64,000 nt of DNA from Corynebacterium provencense (GTDB lineage: Bacteria > Actinomycetota > Actinomycetes > Mycobacteriales > Mycobacteriaceae): positions 1,343,114 through 1,407,113 of the forward strand of contig LT160593.1 in assembly GCA_900049755.1 (NCBI GenBank), read 5' to 3'. This document shows, piece after piece, positions 9,541-16,854 of this stretch. The position numbers and the translations under genes are program-made. How positions within the stretch are numbered: the first letter of the stretch is position 1; each line of letters starts with the position of its first letter. A model generated the notes under the pieces. That model saw only the letters and a program-made list of their open reading frames with translations. It was not told the origin of the DNA and ran no database searches.

Positions 9541-9972
9541 TCACAGGAAGTCGGCGAAGGCGTCATCGTCGCCGTCGGCGAAATCAGCCTCGTGGTCCGC
9601 GAGATACCTCTCGTAGGCCCCGGCGTCCCACACCTCGATCCGGTCGACCGAGCCGATGACCACGCAGTCCTTGGCGAGTCCCGCGTACTTCCGGTGTGCC
9701 GGAGCGACGGTGATCCGTCCCTGACTGTCGAGGGTCTGTTCGTCCGCGCTGGCACCGAGGCGTCGCACGAAGGCACGGACCCGGGGGTTGGCCCGGGAGG
9801 CCTTCGCCGCGTTCCGGGCCCGGACCTGGAACTCAGAGCGCGGATAGATCGCCAGACTGTGGTCCTGCCCGTTGACGACGACGAGCCCGTCGCCCAGTTC
9901 CTCGCGGAACTTGGCGGGCAGGGTCAGTCGCCCTTTGTCATCGAGCTTCGGAGTGAAAGTGCCGAAGAACAT
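9541..9972 (-). CDS. mraZ: Transcriptional regulator MraZ
   Basis: AbrB/SpoVT-fold DNA-binding protein that controls the dcw operon from its own promoter. 143 residues with two MraZ repeats: [22 protein letters not shown] at the N-terminus and [11 protein letters not shown] in the second half, each carrying the DxKGR or DxQGR loop. The ATG at 9972 has GGAAGGAG just upstream. A triple GTGGGG array 113-138 bp upstream is the likely operator (separate entry), so autoregulation is expected. Confidence 0.96.
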   Translation of the reverse strand: MFFGTFTPKLDDKGRLTLPAKFREELGDGLVVVNGQDHSLAIYPRSEFQVRARNAAKASRANPRVRAFVRRLGASADEQTLDSQGRITVAPAHRKYAGLAKDCVVIGSVDRIEVWDAGAYERYLADHEADFADGDDDAFADFL

Positions 9973-10084
9973 GCCGTCGGCTCCTTCCCTCCGGTAGCCG
10001 TGGGTACGGACCGGAGGAGCCGGTCGCCGGTGCAGTGTGCTGTCACTGTGAAGTTGTCACGGAACGTCATCTCTGTCCCGCGCG

Positions 10085-10110
10085 CCCCACCTTACCCCAC
10101 AGTCCCCCAC
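10085..10110 (-). promoter_or_regulatory. MraZ operator: three GTGGGG boxes at 10-nt spacing, with a -10 between boxes
   Basis: Plus-strand CCCCAC occurs at 10085-10090, 10095-10100 and 10105-10110, reading GTGGGG three times on the minus strand with 4-nt gaps. This matches the repeated TGGG-type boxes known to bind MraZ. A TAAGGT hexamer bridges the second and third boxes on the minus strand and could be the -10 element of the mraZ promoter, so bound MraZ would cover it. I see no convincing -35. Confidence 0.8.
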
Positions 10111-10235
10111 TCCTTCCACGCAACGCGGTCTTCTTACAGGCATCTGCCAGAAAAGAGCAGGCAGATAGGCTCCCAGAGAGAACCGGCAGACAGAGCACCC
10201 GGTGAGGCGTCTGAGCCTGTGCGGCGATCACACCC

Positions 10236-10293
10236 CATACTACCTGCGATGACATCAGCAGCTGCCTTCAGTGGGGAGAAGTGGGGGAAGTGA
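10236..10293 (+). other. Second MraZ-like box pair overlapping a possible 14-codon leaderless ORF
   Basis: GTGGGG occurs at 10271-10276 and 10281-10286 on the plus strand, the same 10-nt period as the mraZ operator but in the opposite orientation. It overlaps a small reading frame ATG 10249 to TGA 10293 (MTSAAAFSGEKWGK). A CATACT hexamer at 10236-10241 lies 7 nt before its ATG, the spacing seen at leaderless genes in this window. Whether this is a gene, an operator or chance is open. Confidence 0.3.
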
Positions 10294-10502
10294 GCGCCCC
10301 CTCCCTCTACGACCCCGCCCGGCACGACCCGACGGAAGTTCCGTTCCATGCGCCCCTGCTTTGTGCTGCCCCTGACCACCCCTGCCGCTCCCCGGGGGCG
10401 GTGGCCCCCGCCCCCCCTTGCACGCCGCGGCACCCCCGAAGCACCAGACCCACCCCGTAGACCGGGCAGGTCTGCCTACCGGGCAGGTCCCGGACATGGG
10501 AA

Positions 10503-10534
10503 ACCCCCGGCAGAGTCTGTACTCAACCGGGGGT
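10503..10534 (-). terminator. Terminator-like hairpin after the DUF3040 gene
   Basis: Plus-strand ACCCCCGG (10503-10510) pairs with CCGGGGGT (10527-10534) around a 16-nt loop. Read on the minus strand, the stem is followed by a short T run. It lies 20 bp after the DUF3040 stop codon. Confidence 0.5.
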
Positions 10535-10553
10535 GGTCACCGTTGCCGACCTG

Positions 10554-10934
10554 TCAGTCGAAACGGCGACGGAAGCTGTTCTCCATACGGTCAGCGATAC
10601 CGTTCCCCTGACCTTTTCCTCCACGGTGCCCCTGACCGCGGCCTGCGGACTTCTGCCGGGACCGCCCGCCCGACCGGAACGCCATAAGACCCCCGAGGAA
10701 CATGATCAGGAATCCTGCGACGCCCAGAATGACGAACCAGAGACTGGCCTGGGCTAGCGCGATCCCACCGACAAGAGTGCAGAGGCCGAGCAGAAACACC
10801 GCAACAGACCGGATACCCACGGAAACTCCACCGGAAGCTACGGCGCGGTTCCGTTCCGCGAACGCCGGATCATCGGCGATCAGCGCCTGCTCGATCTCAT
10901 CCAGCATGCGCTGTTCCTGCTCTGACAGTGCCAC
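10554..10934 (-). CDS. DUF3040 small membrane protein
   Basis: 126-residue actinobacterial membrane protein of unknown function. The N-terminus MALSEQEQRMLDEIEQALIADDP is the DUF3040 signature; two hydrophobic helices follow (about residues 38-60 and 64-86). The basic, Gly-rich C-terminus is probably cytoplasmic. A gene of this family sits just upstream of mraZ in related genera (Rv2169c position). A strong AGGGGAGGAC precedes the ATG. No molecular role can be assigned. Confidence 0.88.
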   Translation of the reverse strand: MALSEQEQRMLDEIEQALIADDPAFAERNRAVASGGVSVGIRSVAVFLLGLCTLVGGIALAQASLWFVILGVAGFLIMFLGGLMAFRSGGRSRQKSAGRGQGHRGGKGQGNGIADRMENSFRRRFD

Positions 10935-11143
10935 AGTTGTCCTCCCCTGTTCTTCTCGGGCCGCCTGTTCGGCCGCGGGTTTGGCGGGTCACCTGATCCA
11001 ACGTCCGAGGGGCGGAAAAAGTTCCCGACCTGTCATCCTCCGGACCAGTGGTACTTGTCCACGAGTCTACCCCAGGACATGCCTCCACCAGTAGAATCCT
11101 CCCAGTCCCCTATTTCCGGCGGCCCGACCCTCCGGTTCCCGTG

Positions 11144-11593
11144 TCAGGCCACATCCGGCAGGTATCCCACACGCTGCCTGACCATGTCGACAAACCGGCA
11201 GACCTCGTCGTACATGCGGTCGGCGTCAGTTCCACGCAGCCCCTGTTCCAGTCCCATCTCCACCCTGGACACGAAGCGCGCATAGACTTCGAACCGGTCC
11301 ACCCAGGTCACCAGATCCGGATCCACGGTCCGCAACCGGGACCATGCACTTCCGGACACCCGACGTCGACGACCCTGCCCCGGAGAAGCTTCGATCACCG
11401 CACCCGCCGCCCGTAGTGCGGCCCGGTAGGCCCACGTCACCCTTTCTGCCGGGGTGACCTCCGCGCGACTACGCTCCAGCAGCCGTTCAGCCTCGATCAC
11501 ATAGGCTTCCGCCGACGCCCGGAACGCCGATGTCCTCCGCCGGAGCCGGGTGACCCGGCCCTCCCCTGCGGTCATCCCCTTCTGCCCTGCCAT
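11144..11593 (-). CDS. SAV_6107-family HEPN-like protein
   Basis: 149-residue all-helical protein resembling the actinobacterial SAV_6107-type HEPN family of unknown role. Visible features are a basic N-terminus, a helix AEAYVIEAERLLERSRAEVTPAERVTWAYRAALRAAG in two runs, and the C-terminal stretch MYDEVCRFVDMVRQRVGYLPD. No partner nucleotidyltransferase is adjacent, so I do not call a toxin-antitoxin pair. I prefer the second of two adjacent ATGs (11593) because AGGAGG is then 6 nt away; 11596 is the alternative. Confidence 0.7.
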   Translation of the reverse strand: MAGQKGMTAGEGRVTRLRRRTSAFRASAEAYVIEAERLLERSRAEVTPAERVTWAYRAALRAAGAVIEASPGQGRRRRVSGSAWSRLRTVDPDLVTWVDRFEVYARFVSRVEMGLEQGLRGTDADRMYDEVCRFVDMVRQRVGYLPDVA

Positions 11594-11771
11594 CATCCGC
11601 CTCCTTCGACCGATCTGGCCGGTGGCCGCCCGGCCACCGGAAGCATCACCGTGACGCTCTTCCTGGCCCGGGACATTACGGCCGCCCCGGACGCAGGAAC
11701 CGCATCTTCCACCATAATAGACCATATGTTCGTATTTGTGGGGCTCGGGCAGTATCTGACACGATGGAGGC

Positions 11772-12458
11772 GTGACCTGCCCCGTAACCCCGGACACCAC
11801 CGTGAGTGTCTGCGCGATGCCCACCCGCACCTACCTGCAGCGGGTGGACGAGCTGGTACGCCTGCACCTGCTGGCGATGGGATATGGTCCGGCGACCTTC
11901 GGCCAGCGCCGAAACCTCTGGGCCGCCAACTCCACCAACCCCGGATTCACCGCATCGGTCGCCGTCGAGCACGCGACGGCGCAGTCACCGGATCCCTCAG
12001 CTCCGGACCAGAAGCTCGTCGGCGTCGCTTACGGTTTTCCGGGACCGCCCGGATCCTGGTGGTACCGGGAGGTTCACCGTGGCCTCCGCAGCGCCGGCCT
12101 CTCCCCACAGGACGCCACCGACATACTCAGCGACTACGACGAAATATCGGAGGTCCACGTCCTGCCCGGCCACCAGGGTCACGGAATCGGACATCTGCTC
12201 ATGGACGATCTGCTCTCCCGGCTCCGGTGCGGTACATCACTGCTGTCGACCCCCGAAGTCGACGACGGGACCAACGCCGCATGGTCCCTCTACCGCAGTC
12301 TGGGCTTCCGGGACCTACTGCGCGGATTCCACTTCACCTCCGACCCCCGGCCCTTCGGTATTCTCGCCCGGGACCGTCGGACCGGCACCCCCTCCCCCCG
12401 TGATTGCGCCGGAGCAGCTGATCAGCGCACGGCGTCCTGCCCCAGACCCGGCCCGTAG
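11772..12458 (+). CDS. GNAT-family N-acetyltransferase
   Basis: 228-residue protein with the acetyl-CoA binding loop VLPGHQGHGIGHLLMDDLL (about residues 130-148) and the C-terminal AAWSLYRSLGFRDL segment typical of GNAT enzymes. Its place between the DUF3040 gene and metF corresponds to M. tuberculosis Rv2170, reported as a lysine acetyltransferase; the substrate here is unknown. GTG 11772 is tentative because GGAGG is only 1 nt away; ATG 11817 is an alternative. The 3' end overlaps the metF 3' end by 37 bp, so its Arg/Pro-rich tail reads antisense to metF. Confidence 0.75.
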   Translation: MTCPVTPDTTVSVCAMPTRTYLQRVDELVRLHLLAMGYGPATFGQRRNLWAANSTNPGFTASVAVEHATAQSPDPSAPDQKLVGVAYGFPGPPGSWWYREVHRGLRSAGLSPQDATDILSDYDEISEVHVLPGHQGHGIGHLLMDDLLSRLRCGTSLLSTPEVDDGTNAAWSLYRSLGFRDLLRGFHFTSDPRPFGILARDRRTGTPSPRDCAGAADQRTASCPRPGP

Positions 12459-13477
12459 GCCGGCGCCATCCCCAGATTGTGGAGCACCTCCTGTGTCGCA
12501 CGAACATTGTTCATGGTCATGAAGTGGAGATCCGGCGCCCCTTCAGCGATAAGACGCTCGGCCATCCTCGTCGTGACCTCGATTCCGACCTTGCGGATGG
12601 CCGCCGCGTTCTTCCGCTCGTCACCGGCGGCAACCCTGGTGAACAGATCCTCCATTTCCCGGGGCAGTTCACACCCGGACAGCTCTACCTGGCGTCTCAC
12701 CGACCTCAGCGAGGTGATCGGCATGAGCCCCGGAATCACTGGCTTCGCCCCGTCTACCGGGTCGAAGGCTGCCAGTCTGTCCCGCAGACGCAGGTAGTGC
12801 TCGACATTGAAGAACATCTGGGTGATGGAATAGCTGGCCCCGGCGCGGAGCTTCTCGACGGTGTGTCGGGTGTCATCCTCGAGACTCGCCGCACGGTAGT
12901 GCCCCTCCGGGAACGAGGCGATCCCGATGTCGAAGTCCGCACATTCGGGAAGTGACCTTATCAGTCTGATCAGGTCTATCGCGTGGACCAGGCCTCCCTC
13001 GATGCCCTGCCACTCCCCGAGAGGATCCCCGGGAGGATCTCCTCTCAGCGCGAGCAGGTTGGTCAGACCGAGTGAGGCGAACTCGCGGAGGATCGCCCTG
13101 ATCTCCTCACCGGTGTGGCCGACGAGAGTCATGTGCAGCAGGGTCGTCAGTGGCTTTCTCGCCAGCTTGCCCGCGACGCGCTCGGTACGTTGTCGGCTGC
13201 TCCCACCTGCCCCGTAGGTGACGGAGACGAAGCTCGCACCGAGATCGTGGAAAGCTTCGGCCGCCGACCACAGACGGGCCTCTGCCGCATCGTCACGCGG
13301 CGGCATGAACTCGACCGAGAACGGGACCCTGCCCGGCGTACCGCGCTTGAGGGTGTCGGACACGGCCACCTGAAGGCTGTGCCCACCGGGGACACCCGGG
13401 GCACCGGGGAGGCCGGGCGCAGGCACGGGCTCCGGAGCCTGGCCGGTGGGCGATTCTGGGGACGGGTCAGAGTGCAT
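12422..13477 (-). CDS. metF: 5,10-methylenetetrahydrofolate reductase MetF
   Basis: FAD enzyme reducing methylene-THF to 5-methyl-THF for methionine synthesis. 351 residues with FSVEFMPPRDD (the catalytic Glu region), VTYGAGGSSR, LLALRGDPPGD, IGIASFPEGHY, ITQMFFNVEHY and PGLMPITS in the expected order for this TIM barrel. An N-terminal ~35-residue Pro/Gly-rich extension precedes the conserved core. TATGAT (13486-13491) lies 8 nt before the ATG, so the mRNA is probably leaderless. It diverges from idsA. Confidence 0.95.
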   Translation of the reverse strand: MHSDPSPESPTGQAPEPVPAPGLPGAPGVPGGHSLQVAVSDTLKRGTPGRVPFSVEFMPPRDDAAEARLWSAAEAFHDLGASFVSVTYGAGGSSRQRTERVAGKLARKPLTTLLHMTLVGHTGEEIRAILREFASLGLTNLLALRGDPPGDPLGEWQGIEGGLVHAIDLIRLIRSLPECADFDIGIASFPEGHYRAASLEDDTRHTVEKLRAGASYSITQMFFNVEHYLRLRDRLAAFDPVDGAKPVIPGLMPITSLRSVRRQVELSGCELPREMEDLFTRVAAGDERKNAAAIRKVGIEVTTRMAERLIAEGAPDLHFMTMNNVRATQEVLHNLGMAPAYGPGLGQDAVR

Positions 13478-13535
13478 GGTCCCTGATCATAGAAGACGCC
13501 CCGGGGTGTCTGGCCGGGGGTCGACGTCCACCCCC

Positions 13536-13625
13536 TAGTATGGAGGAGTCCACATGGGCCCCGTAGCCGTGCCACGGCTACGGTCCACGTACGTTCCGGT
13601 CCGGTGCCTGCCGCCCGACCAGTGA
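13536..13625 (+). promoter_or_regulatory. idsA leader: -10, strong SD, possible 23-codon leader peptide and a 23-bp palindrome
   Basis: TAGTAT (13536-13541) is a good -10. GGAGGAG (13542-13548) lies 5 nt before ATG 13554, which opens a 23-codon frame (MGPVAVPRLR...LPPDQ) ending at TGA 13623-13625, 19 nt before idsA. Within the frame, 13561-13583 is a perfect 11-bp inverted repeat around one base. If TAGTAT is the only promoter, the Shine-Dalgarno would be largely upstream of the transcript, so the peptide is uncertain. Confidence 0.4.
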
Positions 13626-13644
13626 CACCGGAGGATGCACCGCG

Positions 13645-14784
13645 ATGACCCCAGAAACCGCCCGCCGGAAGATGACGGGCACCTGGTCCGCCCACAGTCC
13701 GCTGACGGATGTCCCCGCCGCCGTCGACACCGAACTGGCCGCGTTCTTCCGTGCCCGGCACGCCGACTACGACGACATCGATCCGGTGGTCGCCGATGCC
13801 GTGGGAGCACTCGAGCTCTTCGTCACCGGCGGAGGAAAGCGGCTCCGACCGGTGTTCGCCTGGGCGGGGCTGCGGGCCGCACTGGAGGGCGGCGGCGGCT
13901 CGCTGACCGCACCGACCGGCCCCGGCGACGTGCTCCGCGCTGTGTCGTCGCTCGAGTTCATCCAGGCCTGTGCACTGATCCACGACGACATCATCGACCA
14001 GTCGGACACCCGGCGCGGCAGGCCGACGACACACCGGCGCTTCAGTGCGCTGCACAGTGAACGGGGGTGGACAGGGGACCCTGCGCGGTACGGGGAGAGC
14101 CAGGCCATTCTCGTCGGGGACCTCTCGTTCTCCTGGGCCGACGACATGTTCGCGGATTCAGGTGTCGACGCCGCCGCACTCACCCGTGCCCGCCAGCCCT
14201 GGCGGAGGATGCGCACCGAGGTCATCGCAGGGCAGATGCTCGACATCGCACTGGAGAACAGCGGTTCCGAGGATCCCGGCGCGGCACTGAAGGTCGACGT
14301 CTACAAGACCGCCGCCTACACGGTGGAGCGGCCCCTGCACCTGGGAGCCGCACTGGGGGACGCCGACGCCCGGACAGTGTCACTGCTGCGCAAGGTGGGA
14401 CGCGAGATCGGAGTCGCCTTCCAGCTCGAGGACGACCACCTCGGAGTGTTCGGGGATCCCGCGGTCACAGGCAAGGAGTCCGGGGACGACCTCCGCTCCG
14501 GAAAGCGCACCTGGCTTCTCATGTGCGCCCTCGACCGTGCGGACCGGTCCGACCCGGCCGCGGCATCCCGGTTGCGCACCGGAATCGGTGCGGTCGAGAC
14601 GGACGCCGAAATCGACGAACTCCGGCAGATCATCGTCGACTCCGGTGCCGCGGAGCAGAACTCCGCCCGGGTACGGGAACTGACCTCGGACGCCGTGGAC
14701 ACTTTACGGTCCTGTCACCTCGCGTCCCCGTTCGTCGACGAGCTCGTGGCTCTCGCCGAACAGCTCACCGAGCGGAGGAGCTGA
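13645..14784 (+). CDS. idsA: Polyprenyl (geranylgeranyl-type) diphosphate synthase IdsA
   Basis: All-trans prenyltransferase condensing isopentenyl diphosphate with allylic diphosphates. 379 residues. The first aspartate-rich motif is DDIIDQSD, in ALIHDDIIDQSDTRRG at about 112-127; the second is DDHLGVFGD at about 263-271. KRLRPVFAW and the GKESGDDLRSGKRT lysine region are also present. In C. glutamicum the equivalent idsA makes geranylgeranyl diphosphate for carotenoids and menaquinone; exact chain length here is inferred. GGAGG precedes the ATG, and the stop is 1 nt from the mptA start, so the two form an operon. Confidence 0.93.
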   Translation: MTPETARRKMTGTWSAHSPLTDVPAAVDTELAAFFRARHADYDDIDPVVADAVGALELFVTGGGKRLRPVFAWAGLRAALEGGGGSLTAPTGPGDVLRAVSSLEFIQACALIHDDIIDQSDTRRGRPTTHRRFSALHSERGWTGDPARYGESQAILVGDLSFSWADDMFADSGVDAAALTRARQPWRRMRTEVIAGQMLDIALENSGSEDPGAALKVDVYKTAAYTVERPLHLGAALGDADARTVSLLRKVGREIGVAFQLEDDHLGVFGDPAVTGKESGDDLRSGKRTWLLMCALDRADRSDPAAASRLRTGIGAVETDAEIDELRQIIVDSGAAEQNSARVRELTSDAVDTLRSCHLASPFVDELVALAEQLTERRS

Positions 14785-14785
14785 G

Positions 14786-16468
14786 GTGGCCCCAGGTCTG
14801 CGCGACCTTCCCCGGGGCCGGGCGGTGCTGCTCGGAGCCCTGGGCGCGACAGTGATGGCCGTCACCTCCCACGCCGTCGGTGCCACCCGCACCAGGGGCG
14901 GTCTGCTCCAGGAGATCGGTCTGACGAACCTCGGGTTCGGCCACGCCGCCGGCATTCTGGTCGTGGTGATGTGGCTCGGTGTCCTGGCCTACATCGCCTC
15001 CTGGGCTGTCATCGGGGGCAGGATCCTCCGCCACGGCGAGCGGCTCGGCAGAGGAACCCTCATCGCCTGGATTGCGCCTTTCGTCTTCGCCGGTCCGTTG
15101 ATGAGCAGGGACGTGTACTCCTACCTCATGCAGGGCACGCTGGGCAGGGACGGTTTCGACCCCTACGAGGTCGGAGCCTCTGCCGTACCCGGGCGTATCT
15201 TCTTCGAGGTCAGTCCCGACTGGAGAAACACCACCACCCCCTACGGCCCGCTGCACATGTGGATCGGCGAAACCGTGGTCCGGTTGACCGGCGAGAACAT
15301 CACCGCCGGTGTGGTGGTCTACAAGTTGTTCTCCATCGTCTGCTTCGCAGGACTGGTCTGGGCGGTCTCCCGCCTGGCCGGGGCCCTCGGCGCCGACCCG
15401 GAGACAGCGGTGTGGCTGGGAGTGGCCAACCCGCTGTCGGTGTTCCACATGGTCGGCGGCATGCACAACGAAGTCACCATGATGCTGCTGGTGTGTGCCG
15501 GCCTGCTGGCTGCGGTGCGGCTTTCGCCGGTCCGCGGCGTCCTGCTCGGTTCGGTACTCCTCGGGGCGGGAATCTCACTGAAGGCGACCGCCGCCGTCGC
15601 GCTTCCGTTCCTGGTGTGGATATTCGTCGCCCGGGCGGCCGGTCCGCTGGGTGAGGACCCGGCGTGTCGGCGAAGCATGCGGCAGGTCCTCGCGGACATC
15701 AGACATGCCACAGGGCGGCGGGCGGGCGCGCTCGTCGGCGGCGGTGTGCTCTCAGTCGGAGTTGCGACAGCGACAGTGGCGGTCGTGACCGTGGCAAGCG
15801 GTCAGAGCTGGGGATGGATCTCAGAGATCAGCGGCAACACGAAAGTCGTCAATCCGCTGGCGGTGCCGTCACTCATCGCTTCAGTGCTGGTCCGACCTGT
15901 CGGGATGATCGACGACAACATCTTCTTCAACGACATCATCGGCGTCGTCCGACCGGTGTCCCTGGTCGTCATGGTGATCCTGCTGGTCGTTTCCTGGGCG
16001 GTGTGGCGTCGCACCGTCAGGGAGGCGTTCGTCGGTGCCACCGCCGCCTACGCTGCCACCTGTCTGTTCAATGCCGTGGTCCTGCCCTGGTACTATGCTG
16101 CACCCCTGGCGCTTGTCGGCGTGTGGATCAGGGACCGTCGCGGTGTCCTCGCCCTGGCATGGCTGACGATGGTGCTGTCGATGACCTTCGACGGCAGCGG
16201 CAACAACAGGCTCTACAACGTGGTGTGGCTGGTGATGGTGGGGCTGGTGATGTGGTGGATCACCCGCACCTGCCTCGCCGGGGACGTTCAGGAGACCGGG
16301 GACGGGGGCACAGCCGGGACCGCCGCAGCGACCACGACGGTGCCGGACGCCACGGGTGACCGTACCGACGACAGTGACCCCTCAGGCGATGGCCATGGCC
16401 TGGGCACGGCGCATGACCTCACGGGCGAGGTGACCGTGCAGGGCGTCGACAGGACGCCCCGGCAGTGA
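14786..16468 (+). CDS. mptA: Alpha-(1->6)-mannosyltransferase MptA-like (GT-C)
   Basis: Polytopic GT-C glycosyltransferase using decaprenyl-phosphomannose to extend the lipomannan backbone in the periplasm. 560 residues with roughly 12-13 hydrophobic helices. The first-loop SRDVYSYLMQGTLGRDGFDPYE contains the acidic pair typical of GT-C active sites, and NTTTPYGPLHMWI follows. Gene order (after idsA, before pknL) matches Rv2174/MptA rather than MptB. The GTG start lies 1 nt after the idsA stop. The last ~60 residues are hydrophilic Thr/Asp/Gly; the final 87 bp overlap the convergent Rv2175c-like gene. Confidence 0.88.
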   Translation: MAPGLRDLPRGRAVLLGALGATVMAVTSHAVGATRTRGGLLQEIGLTNLGFGHAAGILVVVMWLGVLAYIASWAVIGGRILRHGERLGRGTLIAWIAPFVFAGPLMSRDVYSYLMQGTLGRDGFDPYEVGASAVPGRIFFEVSPDWRNTTTPYGPLHMWIGETVVRLTGENITAGVVVYKLFSIVCFAGLVWAVSRLAGALGADPETAVWLGVANPLSVFHMVGGMHNEVTMMLLVCAGLLAAVRLSPVRGVLLGSVLLGAGISLKATAAVALPFLVWIFVARAAGPLGEDPACRRSMRQVLADIRHATGRRAGALVGGGVLSVGVATATVAVVTVASGQSWGWISEISGNTKVVNPLAVPSLIASVLVRPVGMIDDNIFFNDIIGVVRPVSLVVMVILLVVSWAVWRRTVREAFVGATAAYAATCLFNAVVLPWYYAAPLALVGVWIRDRRGVLALAWLTMVLSMTFDGSGNNRLYNVVWLVMVGLVMWWITRTCLAGDVQETGDGGTAGTAAATTTVPDATGDRTDDSDPSGDGHGLGTAHDLTGEVTVQGVDRTPRQ

Positions 16469-16807
16469 ATCGTCCGGGGTGAAGAGGTAGTCGAGGATTT
16501 CGGCGTCCTCCCAGCCCCCGTCGGACAGCAGGGAGATGACGCCGGGAACGAACCTGTTGATCTCCGCGTCCCGGGTGAAGAACCGGGCAGGAAGGAAACG
16601 CACCCCGTCGACCTCGACCGCGATGAGACGGTGCCGGTTGATCTCGTCCATGACCCTGGTGACCACCATGCCCAGCAGCTCGGCGGCATCGGGGACGGTC
16701 AGCAACCTCTCACCGGCCGGAATCCCTGACACGGGGGTGGTCAGGACCTTTCCTGCGGCGGTGTCGTCTGCGGCGTCTGCATTTCCGGTGCTGTAGTCGT
16801 TGCTCAC
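16382..16807 (-). CDS. Rv2175c-family DNA-binding protein (PknL neighbour)
   Basis: 141-residue protein with a winged-helix-like N-terminal part (TVPDAAELLGMVVTRVMDEINRHRL) and the conserved Rv2175c C-terminal segment (FTPDDSLPGRPVDALHG then AREVMRRAQAMA). In M. tuberculosis, Rv2175c binds DNA and is phosphorylated by PknL; a similar pairing here is inferred from divergent adjacency to pknL. GTG 16807 (VSNDYSTGN) follows AAGGTGG. The conserved C-terminus is encoded antisense to the mptA tail, so the overlap is real rather than a start-site error. Confidence 0.82.
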   Translation of the reverse strand: MSNDYSTGNADAADDTAAGKVLTTPVSGIPAGERLLTVPDAAELLGMVVTRVMDEINRHRLIAVEVDGVRFLPARFFTRDAEINRFVPGVISLLSDGGWEDAEILDYLFTPDDSLPGRPVDALHGHLAREVMRRAQAMAIA

Positions 16808-16835
16808 GCCTACCACCTTAACCTCAGGACCCCCG

Positions 16836-16841
16836 TATAAT
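16836..16841 (+). promoter_or_regulatory. -10 element of pknL
   Basis: TATAAT lies 13 nt before ATG 16855 of pknL and between the divergent Rv2175c-like and pknL starts. A transcript from it would have a very short or no 5' leader. No clear -35. Confidence 0.6.
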
Positions 16842-16854
16842 CGCCGGGTACCCC

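Larger units (their letters stand above)
9973..10553. other. Long intergenic region upstream of mraZ
   Basis: 580 bp without a convincing protein gene. It contains the mraZ operator (10085-10110), a second box pair (10271-10286), a very GC-rich segment with self-complementary G and C runs around 10389-10420, and a terminator-like hairpin after the DUF3040 gene. On the minus strand TAGTAT at about 10237-10242 could be a distal -10 for the dcw operon. Confidence 0.6.

Noticed and set aside
10067..10110. GlxR (cAMP-receptor type) site upstream of mraZ
   Set aside because: TGTGA/TCACA-like half-sites are present nearby but the spacing is 5 rather than 6, and the fit to the 16-bp consensus is poor.
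11144..11593. HEPN toxin of a toxin-antitoxin system
   Set aside because: No adjacent MNT-type nucleotidyltransferase or other antitoxin, and no clear R-x4-6-H catalytic motif in the translation.
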